From positions 1 through 29,154 of the forward strand of contig DATCXZ010000191.1 in the NCBI GenBank assembly GCA_036570545.1: a stretch of 29,154 nt of DNA, given 5' to 3'. The translations under genes were made by a program, and so were the position numbers. Positions 17,601-24,959 of the stretch are shown here, in pieces (within the stretch, counting starts at the first letter, position 1; the number at the start of each line of letters is the position of its first letter). The notes beneath the pieces are model-generated. The model was not told where the DNA came from and did no database searches. It saw only the letters and a program-made list of their open reading frames with translations. This DNA comes from Pelagibius sp036570545 (lineage in GTDB: Bacteria > Pseudomonadota > Alphaproteobacteria > Kiloniellales > Kiloniellaceae).

Positions 17601-20600
17601 GGCGCCGCCGTCGATTACGAGCTCAGCCTCGGCCGCGTTGGCGAAGGCGACCGCCAGGCTGGCCGTGCCGGCTACCAGCAGGCTGCCGCCATTGACCAGC
17701 AGCCCGTTGCCCGAAAGATTGCCGCCCAACTCGCCGGTGCCATTCAGGACCAACTCCCGGTCCAGTGTTGCCGGGCCACTGAGGGTGGCCGCGCCGCCGA
17801 CGGACATGGTGCCGCCGGCGCCGGCGAGCACCCCGCCGGTCCAGGTGAGATCCGTGACTGCCAGCGTGCCGCCGGTGAGGTTCAGGGTCTCTCCGGCGAG
17901 TGTCAGGCTCGACAGCGCCGTGGTGCCGGTCGAGTAAGTAACCTCGCCTGTCTGGTCCTCGACGACCACGGCGGCGCCGTCCCCCGGCACGCTGTTGCTC
18001 GCCCAGTTAGCCGGGTTGTGCCAGTCACCGTCGCCGGCGCCGTTGGTCCACACGAAGCCGGCGGATACCGTAAAGTTGAGAGCAACCGGGGCGCTATCCC
18101 CACCGTCGGAATCGCTGGCGACCACCGTGAATCCTGCCTCGGCACCACCCGAGCCGTCGTGCTGAAAGTTGACGAGACCGGCTTCGATGTCGGCCAGGGT
18201 GAAGCTGGCAGCGGCCAGGCCGGACAGCAGCACCATGCCGGCGACCTGGTTGGAGACCGTGAAGGTGATGAGGCCGGGGTCGCTGACCTCGGCATCGCTC
18301 GCCGAGAGGATGGCCGGCGTGATCGCCAGCGCGGCGCCCTTGACCACCACTGCCGTGTCGCTTGCCACCTCCGGCGCGTCATTTACCCCGTTTATACTGA
18401 TGACCGCCGTCGCCGTGTCCTCACCGCCGTTGCCGTCGGAAATCGTGTAGGTGAAGCTGTCCTCGGCGTTGTCTCCTTCTCCCAGACTCTCGAACTGGCC
18501 ATTGGGGTCGTAGCTGAAACTGCCGTCGGCATTGAGGGTCAGAAGCGCCCCGGAGGCCAGGGCCACCTGGCTGCCGACGTCCGCGGCCACGCCGTTCACA
18601 GCACTCACCGCCAAAGTATCCCCCTCGGGATCGCTGTCGATTCCGCTGCCGTTGTCGGCCAGCACGTTGGCGAGGACGGCCGTGTCCTCGTCGGTCGTCA
18701 CCGCATCGTCGAGAGCACCTGGAGAATCATTGAGCGGAGTGAAGGCAATGGTCGCCTGCGCCGGGTCGCTTGTTGCCTCGCCGTCGCTGACCGCGACCTG
18801 GTAGGCCGGCGCGGCCTCATCGCCGTCATGGATGAAGACCACCTGGCCAGCGACCACCTCGGCCAGAGTGAAGGAGGTGGCAGCGACGCCTGAGTCATCC
18901 ACCCGCTCGAAGCTACCGTTCTGGACACCGCTCACCAGGAAGGTGAGCGTTGCGCTGTCGGGGTCGCTGGCGTTGAGGTTGGCGGTCGAGAGCACGACAG
19001 TGTCGCCTTCCTCGATCGTCAGGCTGTTGACAGTCAGCTGCGGCGCGTCGTTGAGGTTGGCGAAGTCGATTGCCGCGGCCGTGGGCCCGCTCGTGAGCGC
19101 GCCGTCGCTGACGCTGACCTGGTAGGCGGGTGCGGCCTCGCCGCCGTCGTGCACGAAGCGGACCTCGCCCGCTGTCACCTCTGCCTGGGTGAAACTGGTG
19201 ATGGCGATACCAGGGTTTGCCACCAGCTCGAACTGCCCGCCCGTCACCCCACCGACGGTGAAGAGGAGGCCGCCTTCATCGCTGTCCGGATCCGTTGCCG
19301 CCAGCTCGGCTGCGGAGAGCACCGCGGTGCCGCCTTCGTCGATGGTCATCTGGTTTGCCGCCAGCACCGGCGGCTGGGCGTCGGCGGCGGTCACCGAGAT
19401 CGAGGCAATGGCGACGAGGCTGAGGTTGTTGCTGGCTCCACCGTCGTCGGCCTGGATCTCGATGGTCCGGATCCCCGCGGTCGGCTCCGCGACACTATTG
19501 TCGTAGGTGAGGGTGTACAGCAGCTCCTGGTAGTCAGCCGGGCGGGCGGCGCCGCTCAGCGTGAGGCTGGTCGTGCCGTTGCCGCTGACCGCGATCCCGA
19601 GGGCTCCGGCAGCCTCGAGGCTCACCTCGAGCTGTTCGGCATCGCCATCGACGGCGTTGGTCAGGGTAATCGTGATGCCGGCAAGCGTTGGACTGTCGGC
19701 ATCCCCAACGCTGGCATCGGGGTCGACGATGCCCACCGGGCCTTCCCCCGCGACGAAGACAGCGCTGTGGTCGATCCCGGCCTCCACGCCGTTGAGATCG
19801 ACCACCGGGGCCTCATTCATGCTGGTAAAAGTCACCTCGGCAACCGACGGATCCGTCGCCGATTCGCCATCGCTGACACTGACGAAGTAGCTGGGGGCTG
19901 TTTCGCTGCCGTCGTGAACGAAGAGAACCTGTCCGGCGTCCAGCTGGGCCTGGGTGAAGCTAGTGATGGCGACACCGGGGGCTGACTGCAACTCGAACTG
20001 GCCGGCCTGGATGTCGCTTGCCGTATAGGTGAAATCCGTGTCGTCCGGATCTGCGGTGCTGAGGTTGGCGCCCGTTAGGACGACGCTTTCGCCCTCCTCG
20101 ATCGTCAGGCTGTTGTTCACCAGGACCGGCGGGTCATTTTCGGCAGCCACCGTCACCGAGGCAGTGGCCACCGTCGAGGTGAGGCCGTCGGTATCCTCGG
20201 CAAGCACCTCGATGGTCCTCACGCCGGCCGTCGGGTTCTCAGCGGTATTCTGGTAGGTGAGCGTCGACAGCACCTGCTGGTATTCGGCCAGGGAAGTGCC
20301 GCCGGTCAGGGTCAGTACGCCACTGGCGCTGTTGTAGTCGGCGGTAACTGCGGTACCCGCGGTGGAAGCCGCCAGGGATTCCGCCGCGCCGTCCACTGGG
20401 TTGGTGATGGTCGCCGTGATCGCGGCGAGATTGACGCTGTCGTCGTCGCTGATGCCGGCCCCGGCGTCGACGATGGCGACTGGCCCCTCGCCTTCGGCGA
20501 AGCTGGCGGCAGAATCCGATCCCGGTTCCGGGCCGTTCAGATCGACGGCCGGCGCGTCTGCCTGGTCGTTGACCGCAATCTCGAAGTCCTGGGTGAAGGT

Positions 20601-22103
20601 GTTCCCGGCGCTGTCGGTCACCGTGACGGTGAGCGGAACGGCCGGTTCGGCCTCGTAGTCCAGCGCCTCGCCGTCCCTCAGGCGCAACTGCCCGCCAACC
20701 ACCTCGAAGCGGTCATCGCTCACGGCATAGGTGAAGCTCTCGCTGTTGTCTGGGTCGACCACGGTGAGGGTACCGACCACGGCGCCTTCGCTGCCCTCGT
20801 CGACGCTGGCATTATCCAGCGTAAGCGCGGTTGGCGGGCTGTTGGGTTGAGCCGAAGGTGCCGGCGCCGGCGGAGGAGGCGGCGGTGGCGAGGAAGAGAA
20901 CGACGCAAAAGCAGCAGCGGGCACCGGGGTCGGCACGCTGGCTGACTGCGTTTCGAAATCAAGGGTCGGCGCAGCGGCGAATCCGCTGATGCTGGAGTCC
21001 GCAGGTTCCGACAATAGCGACTGCGCAGAGTTTTGATAGTCGTTGGTCGCCTCGTAACTGGAGCCGCTGCTTCCGAAAGGCCTCGGCCCCGCAGCGGTCT
21101 CCAGCACGTCGTCGCCATCCAGCGAGGAGCGCTGGCGCAGTTGAAGCGGGCGGGTGTTCGCACCCGGCCGGTTTTCGCGCGGGGAGTAGTGAAGAGTGGT
21201 TGCGAAGCTGACGAGATCCGCCTCGCTGACATAGTCGAACTGGGTTTTGGCGTGGTAGCGCAGCGTGCCGGTGACAGAGGTGAGCGTCCACAAGCTGCCG
21301 GTTGCTTCGAGGAGGCCGATCAGCTCGCCGGTCATCTTGTCGTAGATGCCGTAGGATCCCAGCTCACCGTCCGGATCCTCCAGCAGCGAGCCCTCGGTCT
21401 CGCCGTTGATCGCCTTGATGCTAAGCGACACCATCGTGCCCCGGATGCCGATACTGGCAACCGGCGTCTCGACTGTCATGCCGCCCATTGGCGCGATCTC
21501 GCCCGAGACGAAGACGAAGGAACCATGGACTAGGTTCACCAGCAGAGAATTGTCGCTGGCACCCGGATTGTAGACCAGGCTGTCGAGCACCATGCGGCCG
21601 TTGGCCGCCATCGCGAAGACGGTATTGTCGACGAAGACGATTCCGAGCGCCGAGCCGCCGCCGGTGGTCAGCACGTCGTTCTGGTAGACAGGATCACCAA
21701 CCTCAAGATCGATTAGCGACCCGCCGCGCTTGACCTGGGCGAGGCCCTCGAGGCTCTCGATGTGACCGATTTCCGTGCCGGCCTCAGCCAGCTGCGCGTC
21801 GCTGGCGACCGCGCCGCTCTGGGCAAGCTGGACAGTGGCACCGCCGCTCAGCGCCTGCACGGCATCGCCGGTCAGCATGGCGCCTTGCGGCGACACCAGC
21901 GCGACCGGCGCGTCGGTCGCGAAGTAATCCTCGATGGTGAGACTGGCGCCGTCCGACCCGGTCAGCTGCAGGTCGTGCCCGACCCGCGTGAACTCGCCGG
22001 TGAACAGCAATTCGGCGTCGACCGTCGGCAGCCCGTCTACGCTCCCGGCCAGGTCAGGCAGCATCTCGCCGCCGCTCTCGAGCGACGCCTGCATCTCCCG
22101 CAT
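11643..22103 (-). CDS. Giant type I-secreted FecR/cadherin-like/T5SS-PEP-CTERM-repeat/RTX surface protein
   Basis: A protein of about 3486 residues, probably exported by a type I system and displayed or released as an adhesin or matrix protein. Order: FecR domain (about 113-230, HIESLEGLAQVKRG to SIGIRGTMVSL), poly-Pro linker near 405, then cadherin-like/CSPG-type modules (about 420-1350) with recurring SLTIEEG, ITSFTQAQLDAGQVLFVHDG and ASDPDS motifs. Next come a WTNGAGDGDW-NPANW segment (about 1350) and some 22 repeats of the VGxxGxGTLTVxxGG type (T5SS/PEP-CTERM-associated, about 1758-2465). RTX block GGGGNDTLGGAGGDDTLIGG (about 2608-2646) is followed by about 16 more repeats (2740-3235), a second RTX block (3370-3405) and an Ala/Leu-rich tail ending AELSLAELTAVA. 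There is no Sec signal, as usual for RTX substrates. The ATG at 22103 is preferred over a GTG 57 bases upstream because GGAAGGGG precedes it. No type I exporter genes are in the window. Confidence 0.9.
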   Translation of the reverse strand: MREMQASLESGGEMLPDLAGSVDGLPTVDAELLFTGEFTRVGHDLQLTGSDGASLTIEDYFATDAPVALVSPQGAMLTGDAVQALSGGATVQLAQSGAVASDAQLAEAGTEIGHIESLEGLAQVKRGGSLIDLEVGDPVYQNDVLTTGGGSALGIVFVDNTVFAMAANGRMVLDSLVYNPGASDNSLLVNLVHGSFVFVSGEIAPMGGMTVETPVASIGIRGTMVSLSIKAINGETEGSLLEDPDGELGSYGIYDKMTGELIGLLEATGSLWTLTSVTGTLRYHAKTQFDYVSEADLVSFATTLHYSPRENRPGANTRPLQLRQRSSLDGDDVLETAAGPRPFGSSGSSYEATNDYQNSAQSLLSEPADSSISGFAAAPTLDFETQSASVPTPVPAAAFASFSSSPPPPPPPAPAPSAQPNSPPTALTLDNASVDEGSEGAVVGTLTVVDPDNSESFTYAVSDDRFEVVGGQLRLRDGEALDYEAEPAVPLTVTVTDSAGNTFTQDFEIAVNDQADAPAVDLNGPEPGSDSAASFAEGEGPVAIVDAGAGISDDDSVNLAAITATITNPVDGAAESLAASTAGTAVTADYNSASGVLTLTGGTSLAEYQQVLSTLTYQNTAENPTAGVRTIEVLAEDTDGLTSTVATASVTVAAENDPPVLVNNSLTIEEGESVVLTGANLSTADPDDTDFTYTASDIQAGQFELQSAPGVAITSFTQAQLDAGQVLFVHDGSETAPSYFVSVSDGESATDPSVAEVTFTSMNEAPVVDLNGVEAGIDHSAVFVAGEGPVGIVDPDASVGDADSPTLAGITITLTNAVDGDAEQLEVSLEAAGALGIAVSGNGTTSLTLSGAARPADYQELLYTLTYDNSVAEPTAGIRTIEIQADDGGASNNLSLVAIASISVTAADAQPPVLAANQMTIDEGGTAVLSAAELAATDPDSDEGGLLFTVGGVTGGQFELVANPGIAITSFTQAEVTAGEVRFVHDGGEAAPAYQVSVSDGALTSGPTAAAIDFANLNDAPQLTVNSLTIEEGDTVVLSTANLNASDPDSATLTFLVSGVQNGSFERVDDSGVAATSFTLAEVVAGQVVFIHDGDEAAPAYQVAVSDGEATSDPAQATIAFTPLNDSPGALDDAVTTDEDTAVLANVLADNGSGIDSDPEGDTLAVSAVNGVAADVGSQVALASGALLTLNADGSFSYDPNGQFESLGEGDNAEDSFTYTISDGNGGEDTATAVISINGVNDAPEVASDTAVVVKGAALAITPAILSASDAEVSDPGLITFTVSNQVAGMVLLSGLAAASFTLADIEAGLVNFQHDGSGGAEAGFTVVASDSDGGDSAPVALNFTVSAGFVWTNGAGDGDWHNPANWASNSVPGDGAAVVVEDQTGEVTYSTGTTALSSLTLAGETLNLTGGTLAVTDLTWTGGVLAGAGGTMSVGGAATLSGPATLDRELVLNGTGELGGNLSGNGLLVNGGSLLVAGTASLAVAFANAAEAELVIDGGATGAASLTISGAFAQQGIVTLTSNGSSGAASLIVTGAPLTNDGAIVVEPGAGGVRSIEADLVNNGEVTFNAVTAITGAGGVASNEADAVLTANADVTVTGAASFRNSGTMTVAAAATFALVAADFENATGGVIGGGGTIDVDGSFTNNGTINPGTSPGALAIDGDFVQGVDGQLMVEIDGSSSDLLAVTGTVTFAGTVTITLLNGYTPSAGETFTFVTAASIIDEGVTVMGHTYAGGQFGVQLSGGTARLVAVGSDGDVFIGPDEIIVGDTGVGTLTVDAGQALATEYFSVGEEETGFGSFVLTNASELTVQGASYIGNFGAGQATISGGAQATFISDNFDNLMIAAQAGSTGALLIDGAGTTVTTTGVDNTVQVGWAGSGTLTVQSGAALKTLQLEAGRSGTGTITIQGDGTEVTVSNDHGRFSGDFDYEAGYVLAGRHDGSSGTIQVVAGARLEIRNGEGVNEDTTEPGLTLAFEEGSIGNLVVDGDGSMIELTQVAPSDTGNGTFGPFLQVGRLGEGNMTVSGGADVRLEGDSASFTLGRFVTGDGTALVDGPGSSVSLIGNNPFVSIGREGNGAMTLSNEASFSVLGNGGSASLEVGRSAGATGLLAVQSGAQLLVEGESGGSSRLNIGQREGSDGTLTVTGSGSVVSIHGTDNGIQVGNSGTGTLNVADGGRIEALELSVGYLGTGTVNIDGGVGVLSTQNGLYSGEDAPYAGYVQVGRRRDGDGEINVTNGGQLRISAGESVNTNTYEPGLQIARDSGSLGRVTVDGNGSQIHMIQTVPANGDAEVGGPYVHIGRAGQGSLTVSNGGQFIVEGDDSGISVGQRYGSQGALHIASGGLVRMDAGDVFGYLEIAGGEFSRGDATIDGGGMLQLVGANTFLRIGNQGLAKMTVDGGTISNEGTASITTLGNIDEAEYRVEVVVENGGQIDAGNELHIGGGYGQATLTLMTGGSVSGGTVRVWEGGTLAGEGDVNANLFVDGGNVSPGLSPGVMNVNGDFTLNEGKLALEFDGATPGTGHDLLDVSGSGFLIGGVVEVEFNDDLLFDSISLINVNGGLTDNGFVSYRLVNVDASDIGINSLGVSGNSLSIDANFIYGGSGDVYLDGGDRNDFDRGGSAGDSLSGGGGNDTLGGAGGDDTLIGGGGSDTFVALHGALDPLGSGAAQITIEDFNLAEDAIEIIGGSGFEALVIQQEGSDTHVSFGSRELILENVTASNLNSSHFVSRVLSEGTSDFDEGGWHIGSGGEGSVTVGGGAEFESGTAGIGVDGFNDGTAVVTGADTTWRMTLSGDASSLRVGTDFDQAAGANGGNGLLTVEDGATLRVVANEQGGDGANGLIIGGGGEGHIDVTGGGRLEVVDAGLTGDSIYLLLGGAGSSQAGKGSIAVDGDGSTLLAKSLSVGMQIGRNGPDTEGSLAITNGGQVELHGIDSVDVNVGREAGAEGTLTVDGAGSRLFIHSALDPRLRLGRDGNSEGHATVQNGGEIEILGSRALLEVGRDGDGSTPQSTMVIASGSRVELNGEEEGAFVRIGMNAGSNGAMTITGAGSELALLGRGAFLNVGREGQGEMTVSGGARVAINGDGGDYPGFSLGGLATGNGTMLVTGNGSEVIIANGGGGNGGGPGYIAIGSAGAGSLTVSEGALVENAAGGYTFVGLEVGSTGELILQGDAIAGALFDAGEALVVGAGYNFDTGEILFDGGGTGSVTVANGGTVRAGAAQGDGIADIFIGSGGTVTIQAGGTLIGDVENNGGELIGGNSPGIATFGGDLTMTDGSLAVELGGTGVGDFDLYQVLGSAALESGLIEFSLFEGYGPVAGDFFGFFTAAGGLTVGDDLSYAFLGVADGFDFEVSFSDEGAGLTILNDAGAGNAMIFRGGTGDDAFDGGIGNDRVDGGGGQDSLTGGVGADVFVLRAADAAESLALADLISDFEVGTDSFGFADGLAVEDLAITATASGDAALVLQSSGAALAVLQGVSAAELSLAELTAVA
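15125..16500 (-). repeat. Large internal duplication (supra-repeat) within the giant gene
   Basis: Two protein segments of about 165 residues, encoded near 16500-16000 and 15635-15125 (offset about 287 residues), align module by module. Examples are VQVGWAGSGTLTV/IQVGNSGTGTLNV, GYVLAGRHDGSSG/GYVQVGRRRDGDG, VNEDTTEPGLTLA/VNTNTYEPGLQIA and GPFLQVGRLGEGNMTVS/GPYVHIGRAGQGSLTVS. They have diverged, so the duplication is not recent, but the shared insertions show that a multi-repeat block was copied as a unit. Confidence 0.75.
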
Positions 22104-22281
22104 TGGCCCCTTCCCTTCCCCTTTCGGGTGCCGCAAGCTAGCCAAAACTGCGACGCCCACCCGCTACACTTGCCATCCTTCGCGTTGCCCGGAGCGACCG
22201 GGATGCGCCCGTCTGCTGACCTTCTGAGAAGAACTCAGCAAGTCCTATGCCAGGTGATACTTGCGCTGGAAATGTTCATGC

Positions 22282-22303
22282 GCATCACCCATTAGGGGGA
22301 TGC
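22282..22303. promoter_or_regulatory. Operator-like dyad upstream of the giant gene
   Basis: GCATC-a-CCC-ATTA-GGG-g-GATGC forms an interrupted dyad 180-200 bases before the giant gene ATG. Its minus-strand half GCATCCCCCTAATGGG recurs with one change upstream of the lipoprotein gene (9266-9281). The form is compatible with a LuxR/NarL-type binding site, but no assignment is made. Confidence 0.35.
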
Positions 22304-22325
22304 CTTGGCGAGAATTTCTTCCCTT

Positions 22326-22348
22326 GGTTGTAAAATTGCTTTACAGCC
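22326..22348. promoter_or_regulatory. Dyad TGTAAA-N5-TTTACA upstream of the giant gene
   Basis: A perfect 6-bp inverted repeat (22329-22334/22340-22345) with GG...CC at the outer edges, in an AT-rich patch about 225 bases before the giant gene ATG. It resembles a dimeric-repressor or activator site. The spacing is one base longer than a canonical CRP site (TGTGA-N6-TCACA), so a direct cAMP-CRP link is not supported. Another palindrome, TGTCCC-G-GGGACA, lies at 22393-22405. Confidence 0.4.
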
Positions 22349-22530
22349 GATCAGACGCTCAACTTGCTAACACAAGCCAGGGAGGATCCCGCTGTCCCGG
22401 GGACAACAGCAGACTAGGGAAAGCTTTGGGGAGTGAACTGCCGCCCTCTACACCAGCCGTTTACCAAAGGTGGGGAAAATTGATGAAATCCCGGCAGGAA
22501 ACGTCCGCAATCCAGTGGCTTAGGAAGCGA

Positions 22531-22560
22531 CCTTCTGAAGAAAAAATCTTCTTCAGAAGG
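22531..22560. terminator. 12-bp perfect hairpin after the BTAD regulator
   Basis: CCTTCTGAAGAA (22531-22542) pairs perfectly with 22549-22560 across a 6-base loop. On the minus strand a run of T lies in the loop and 3' arm. It is 48 bases past the stop of the BTAD gene and inside the transposon-like unit, so it probably ends that gene's transcript and insulates the cargo. Confidence 0.55.
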
Positions 22561-22607
22561 ACCTGAGAACGTTAGCTCTCGGCATCATTTCAGACGCAGA
22601 ATCCCGA

Positions 22608-24731
22608 TCACCGATGGTCGCCGATGTGCCGGGAGCAGCCGGCACGCGTTGCGCCACCGCCCGGCATCGACGTTGCGCAGTCGGGCAGGTGCCGGGCATT
22701 GGTGACCCCAGCGAGGTCGGCTTCCGAGGCACAGAGATCGAGCCCCGCGGCGCGGAATCCGTCCAGGAGCAGCCTTTCCTCCTCGGTGCGGGCGAAAGCC
22801 CAATCCTGATTCAGCAGCAGCTCCGCCGACATCGAGGGATAGGCTGCGAGGAGTTCCGCACGGGCGGCGGCGGCCTCGTCGACCCTGCCGAGGAGCGCGT
22901 AGCTGAGGGTCAACAGGACCTGCGAGCCCCTGCCGCGCGCACCCCGGGGAATGCGCGCGATGATCGCGACAACATCCTGGAAACGGCGGGCGAAGAAATA
23001 GGCATCCTTAACGCAGTTCAGGTTCTCCGCAGTCATCCATGGATCGAGTAGCATGACCTTGTCGGCCAATTCAGCCGCTTCGTCAGGCTTGCCGCACCAT
23101 GCGAGCATCGCGGCGGCAACAACCAGAACCTGGGCGTTGGATGGATTGGCCTGCAAGGCGGCCCGGAGATGGACCTCGCACTCCTCGAAACGGCGCCGAC
23201 CGTTCAGATAAAAGGCCAGTGCCACCCGGGCCTCGGCATCGTAGGGGTCCAGGGCCAGCGCGCGTTTCGCGTCCGCTTCCATGCCCTGCATCGCCTGCTC
23301 GAAGTCTCCCCCACAGTGCACCGTGATGTAATTGAGCCAGGCGCGTGCCACGTAGGCGCGACCCAGCGTCGGTTCCAGGGTGATCGCCTTCGTCGCCGCG
23401 GCGAGCCCGCGAGAGATCGACTCCCCGGTGAAGAGCGTCCGCCCTTCGTTGGCGAGCAGATAGTGGTCGTAGGCGGTGAGGCTTTCCGGTGAGCGGCGGC
23501 GTGCCTTGCGTATCTCCTCCGCCGTGATTGCTGCTGAACCGCCCATGCCGCCCAGCGCCACCGCGACCCTTTCCGCCACCTCGGTCTGGACCGCAAATAT
23601 GTCGCCGGCCGGCCGGTCCCAGCGATCCGACCACAGAGTTGCGCCGTTGGAGGCATCAATGAGCTGAGCCGTAACCCGGATCTGCTCGGACTGACGCTGG
23701 ATACTGCCCTGCAGCACATAGCGGACCCCGAGGTCTCGTCCGATCCTCCGCACATCGACGGCTTCGCCCTTGTAGACGGCGGCCGAATTCCGGGCGATGA
23801 CGTCGAGGCCGCGAAAGCGGGCGAGGTCGGTAATGATATCCTCGGTGATGCCGTCGGCGAGTCGGGATGCCGTGGCGTTGCCGCCGATGTTGTCGAACGG
23901 CAACACGGCGATGCCCGGCTTACCCTCTGTGGGCGTGCGATCGTCTTTCTGTTGATCCGGGAGCCGATGTTCGGTGGTCTTTCCAACGTGTGCGGGTAAT
24001 GCGCCCGAACGCACCGCCTCCAGGACCTCGCGCGTAGCAGCCTCCGGCTCGACACCGAGGTCGCGGCGCAGCCGTTGCTCGATCTCGCGATAGAGCGTAA
24101 GGGCATCACTGCGGCGTCCCATGAGCGCAAGGGCACGCAGCAGGTGCCGATGCGCACCTTCCCGGTAGGGGTCGATCGATACCGCGCGCTGCGCGAACAC
24201 AAGGAGTTCCTCCGGATTGATGTCCGCGCCCTGCTCCATCAATCTGTCCAAAGCGCGCAAGACGAGATCGCGAAGCCTTGACCGCTCTGTCGCCAGCCAC
24301 TCCATGAAGGACGCCTCCTCCAGGGAGAACCCGGTGAGCAGGTCATCCTCATAAAGCTCCACAGCCTGCTTCAGGTCGTCGCGGTTGCCGCTTGCGATCA
24401 GCGCCAGAAACCGGGAAACATCGCTGGGGAACGACTCCGCCAGGCGCACCTGACCGCGATTCGCGTCAACCACCTCTGGGCCAAGCTGCTTGCGCAACGC
24501 CGACAGAGCCTGGCGCAGACTCTGACGCGCTTGCACCTCGAAGCGCCCACCCCAGAACAAGCCGGCAAGTTTCTCGCGAGGGTACGGCTTCCCGGCGTTG
24601 CACGCGAGAAAGGCGAGCAACGCACGCGACCGCACTCCGGGCAGGGCGATCTCCCGGTCCGCGCAGGCAAGCGAGAACCTTCCGAGCAGGCGCAGATTCT
24701 GTTCTGCGGTCAGGTGTGCGGGCCGCTCCAT
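22608..24731 (-). CDS. BTAD-type transcriptional regulator with TolB-like and TPR domains
   Basis: A 707-residue one-component regulator. Order: winged-helix DNA-binding domain (about 12-98, LRLLGRFSLACADREIALPG to QVRLAES), helical BTAD domain (about 105-245, KQAVELYEDDLLTGFSLEE to LGVEPEAATREVLEAVRSG), polar linker, TolB/FlgO-like alpha-beta domain (about 272-395, GIAVLPFDNIGG...GITEDIITDLAR...YVLQGSIQR), and a TPR array (about 415-700). The layout is common in proteobacterial SARP-like regulators, where the C-terminal half is thought to sense or scaffold. No kinase or cyclase motif is present. ATG 24731 is chosen because AAGGAGGG lies 9 bases upstream; longer in-frame forms lack a site. 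It is divergent from the small exported protein gene across 228 bases, a natural place for its operator. The whole gene is inside the transposon-like unit. Confidence 0.88.
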   Translation of the reverse strand: MERPAHLTAEQNLRLLGRFSLACADREIALPGVRSRALLAFLACNAGKPYPREKLAGLFWGGRFEVQARQSLRQALSALRKQLGPEVVDANRGQVRLAESFPSDVSRFLALIASGNRDDLKQAVELYEDDLLTGFSLEEASFMEWLATERSRLRDLVLRALDRLMEQGADINPEELLVFAQRAVSIDPYREGAHRHLLRALALMGRRSDALTLYREIEQRLRRDLGVEPEAATREVLEAVRSGALPAHVGKTTEHRLPDQQKDDRTPTEGKPGIAVLPFDNIGGNATASRLADGITEDIITDLARFRGLDVIARNSAAVYKGEAVDVRRIGRDLGVRYVLQGSIQRQSEQIRVTAQLIDASNGATLWSDRWDRPAGDIFAVQTEVAERVAVALGGMGGSAAITAEEIRKARRRSPESLTAYDHYLLANEGRTLFTGESISRGLAAATKAITLEPTLGRAYVARAWLNYITVHCGGDFEQAMQGMEADAKRALALDPYDAEARVALAFYLNGRRRFEECEVHLRAALQANPSNAQVLVVAAAMLAWCGKPDEAAELADKVMLLDPWMTAENLNCVKDAYFFARRFQDVVAIIARIPRGARGRGSQVLLTLSYALLGRVDEAAAARAELLAAYPSMSAELLLNQDWAFARTEEERLLLDGFRAAGLDLCASEADLAGVTNARHLPDCATSMPGGGATRAGCSRHIGDHR

Positions 24732-24959
24732 GATCACAGCCCTCCTTTGCCTTTGCGGCACCGGCGACGCCCGACAGTCTACTCGCGGCACGATCGTCAA
24801 TCCACTGCCTCAAAAAGACCGCTTGTTGACGCACTATTCACGCTGGCGAAGACGCGGCGACGACGAGCCGCTGACGGACAGGACCTATCCTCCATTCTGA
24901 CAGGCGTACAGCGAGATTTCGGCTGGCTTCGACGTCAGACGCTCCGGGAGGACTCATCG

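Noticed and set aside
22326..22348. TGTAAA dyad as a cAMP-CRP site tied to the neighbouring cyclase
   Set aside because: The half-sites (TGTAA rather than TGTGA) and the spacing (N7 rather than N6) do not match the CRP consensus.
22453..22478. Element ends assigned to the IS256/Mutator family because of GTAAACGGCTGG
   Set aside because: In that family comparable bases lie at the inner side of the repeat and target duplications are 8-9 bp, so the match is not consistent.
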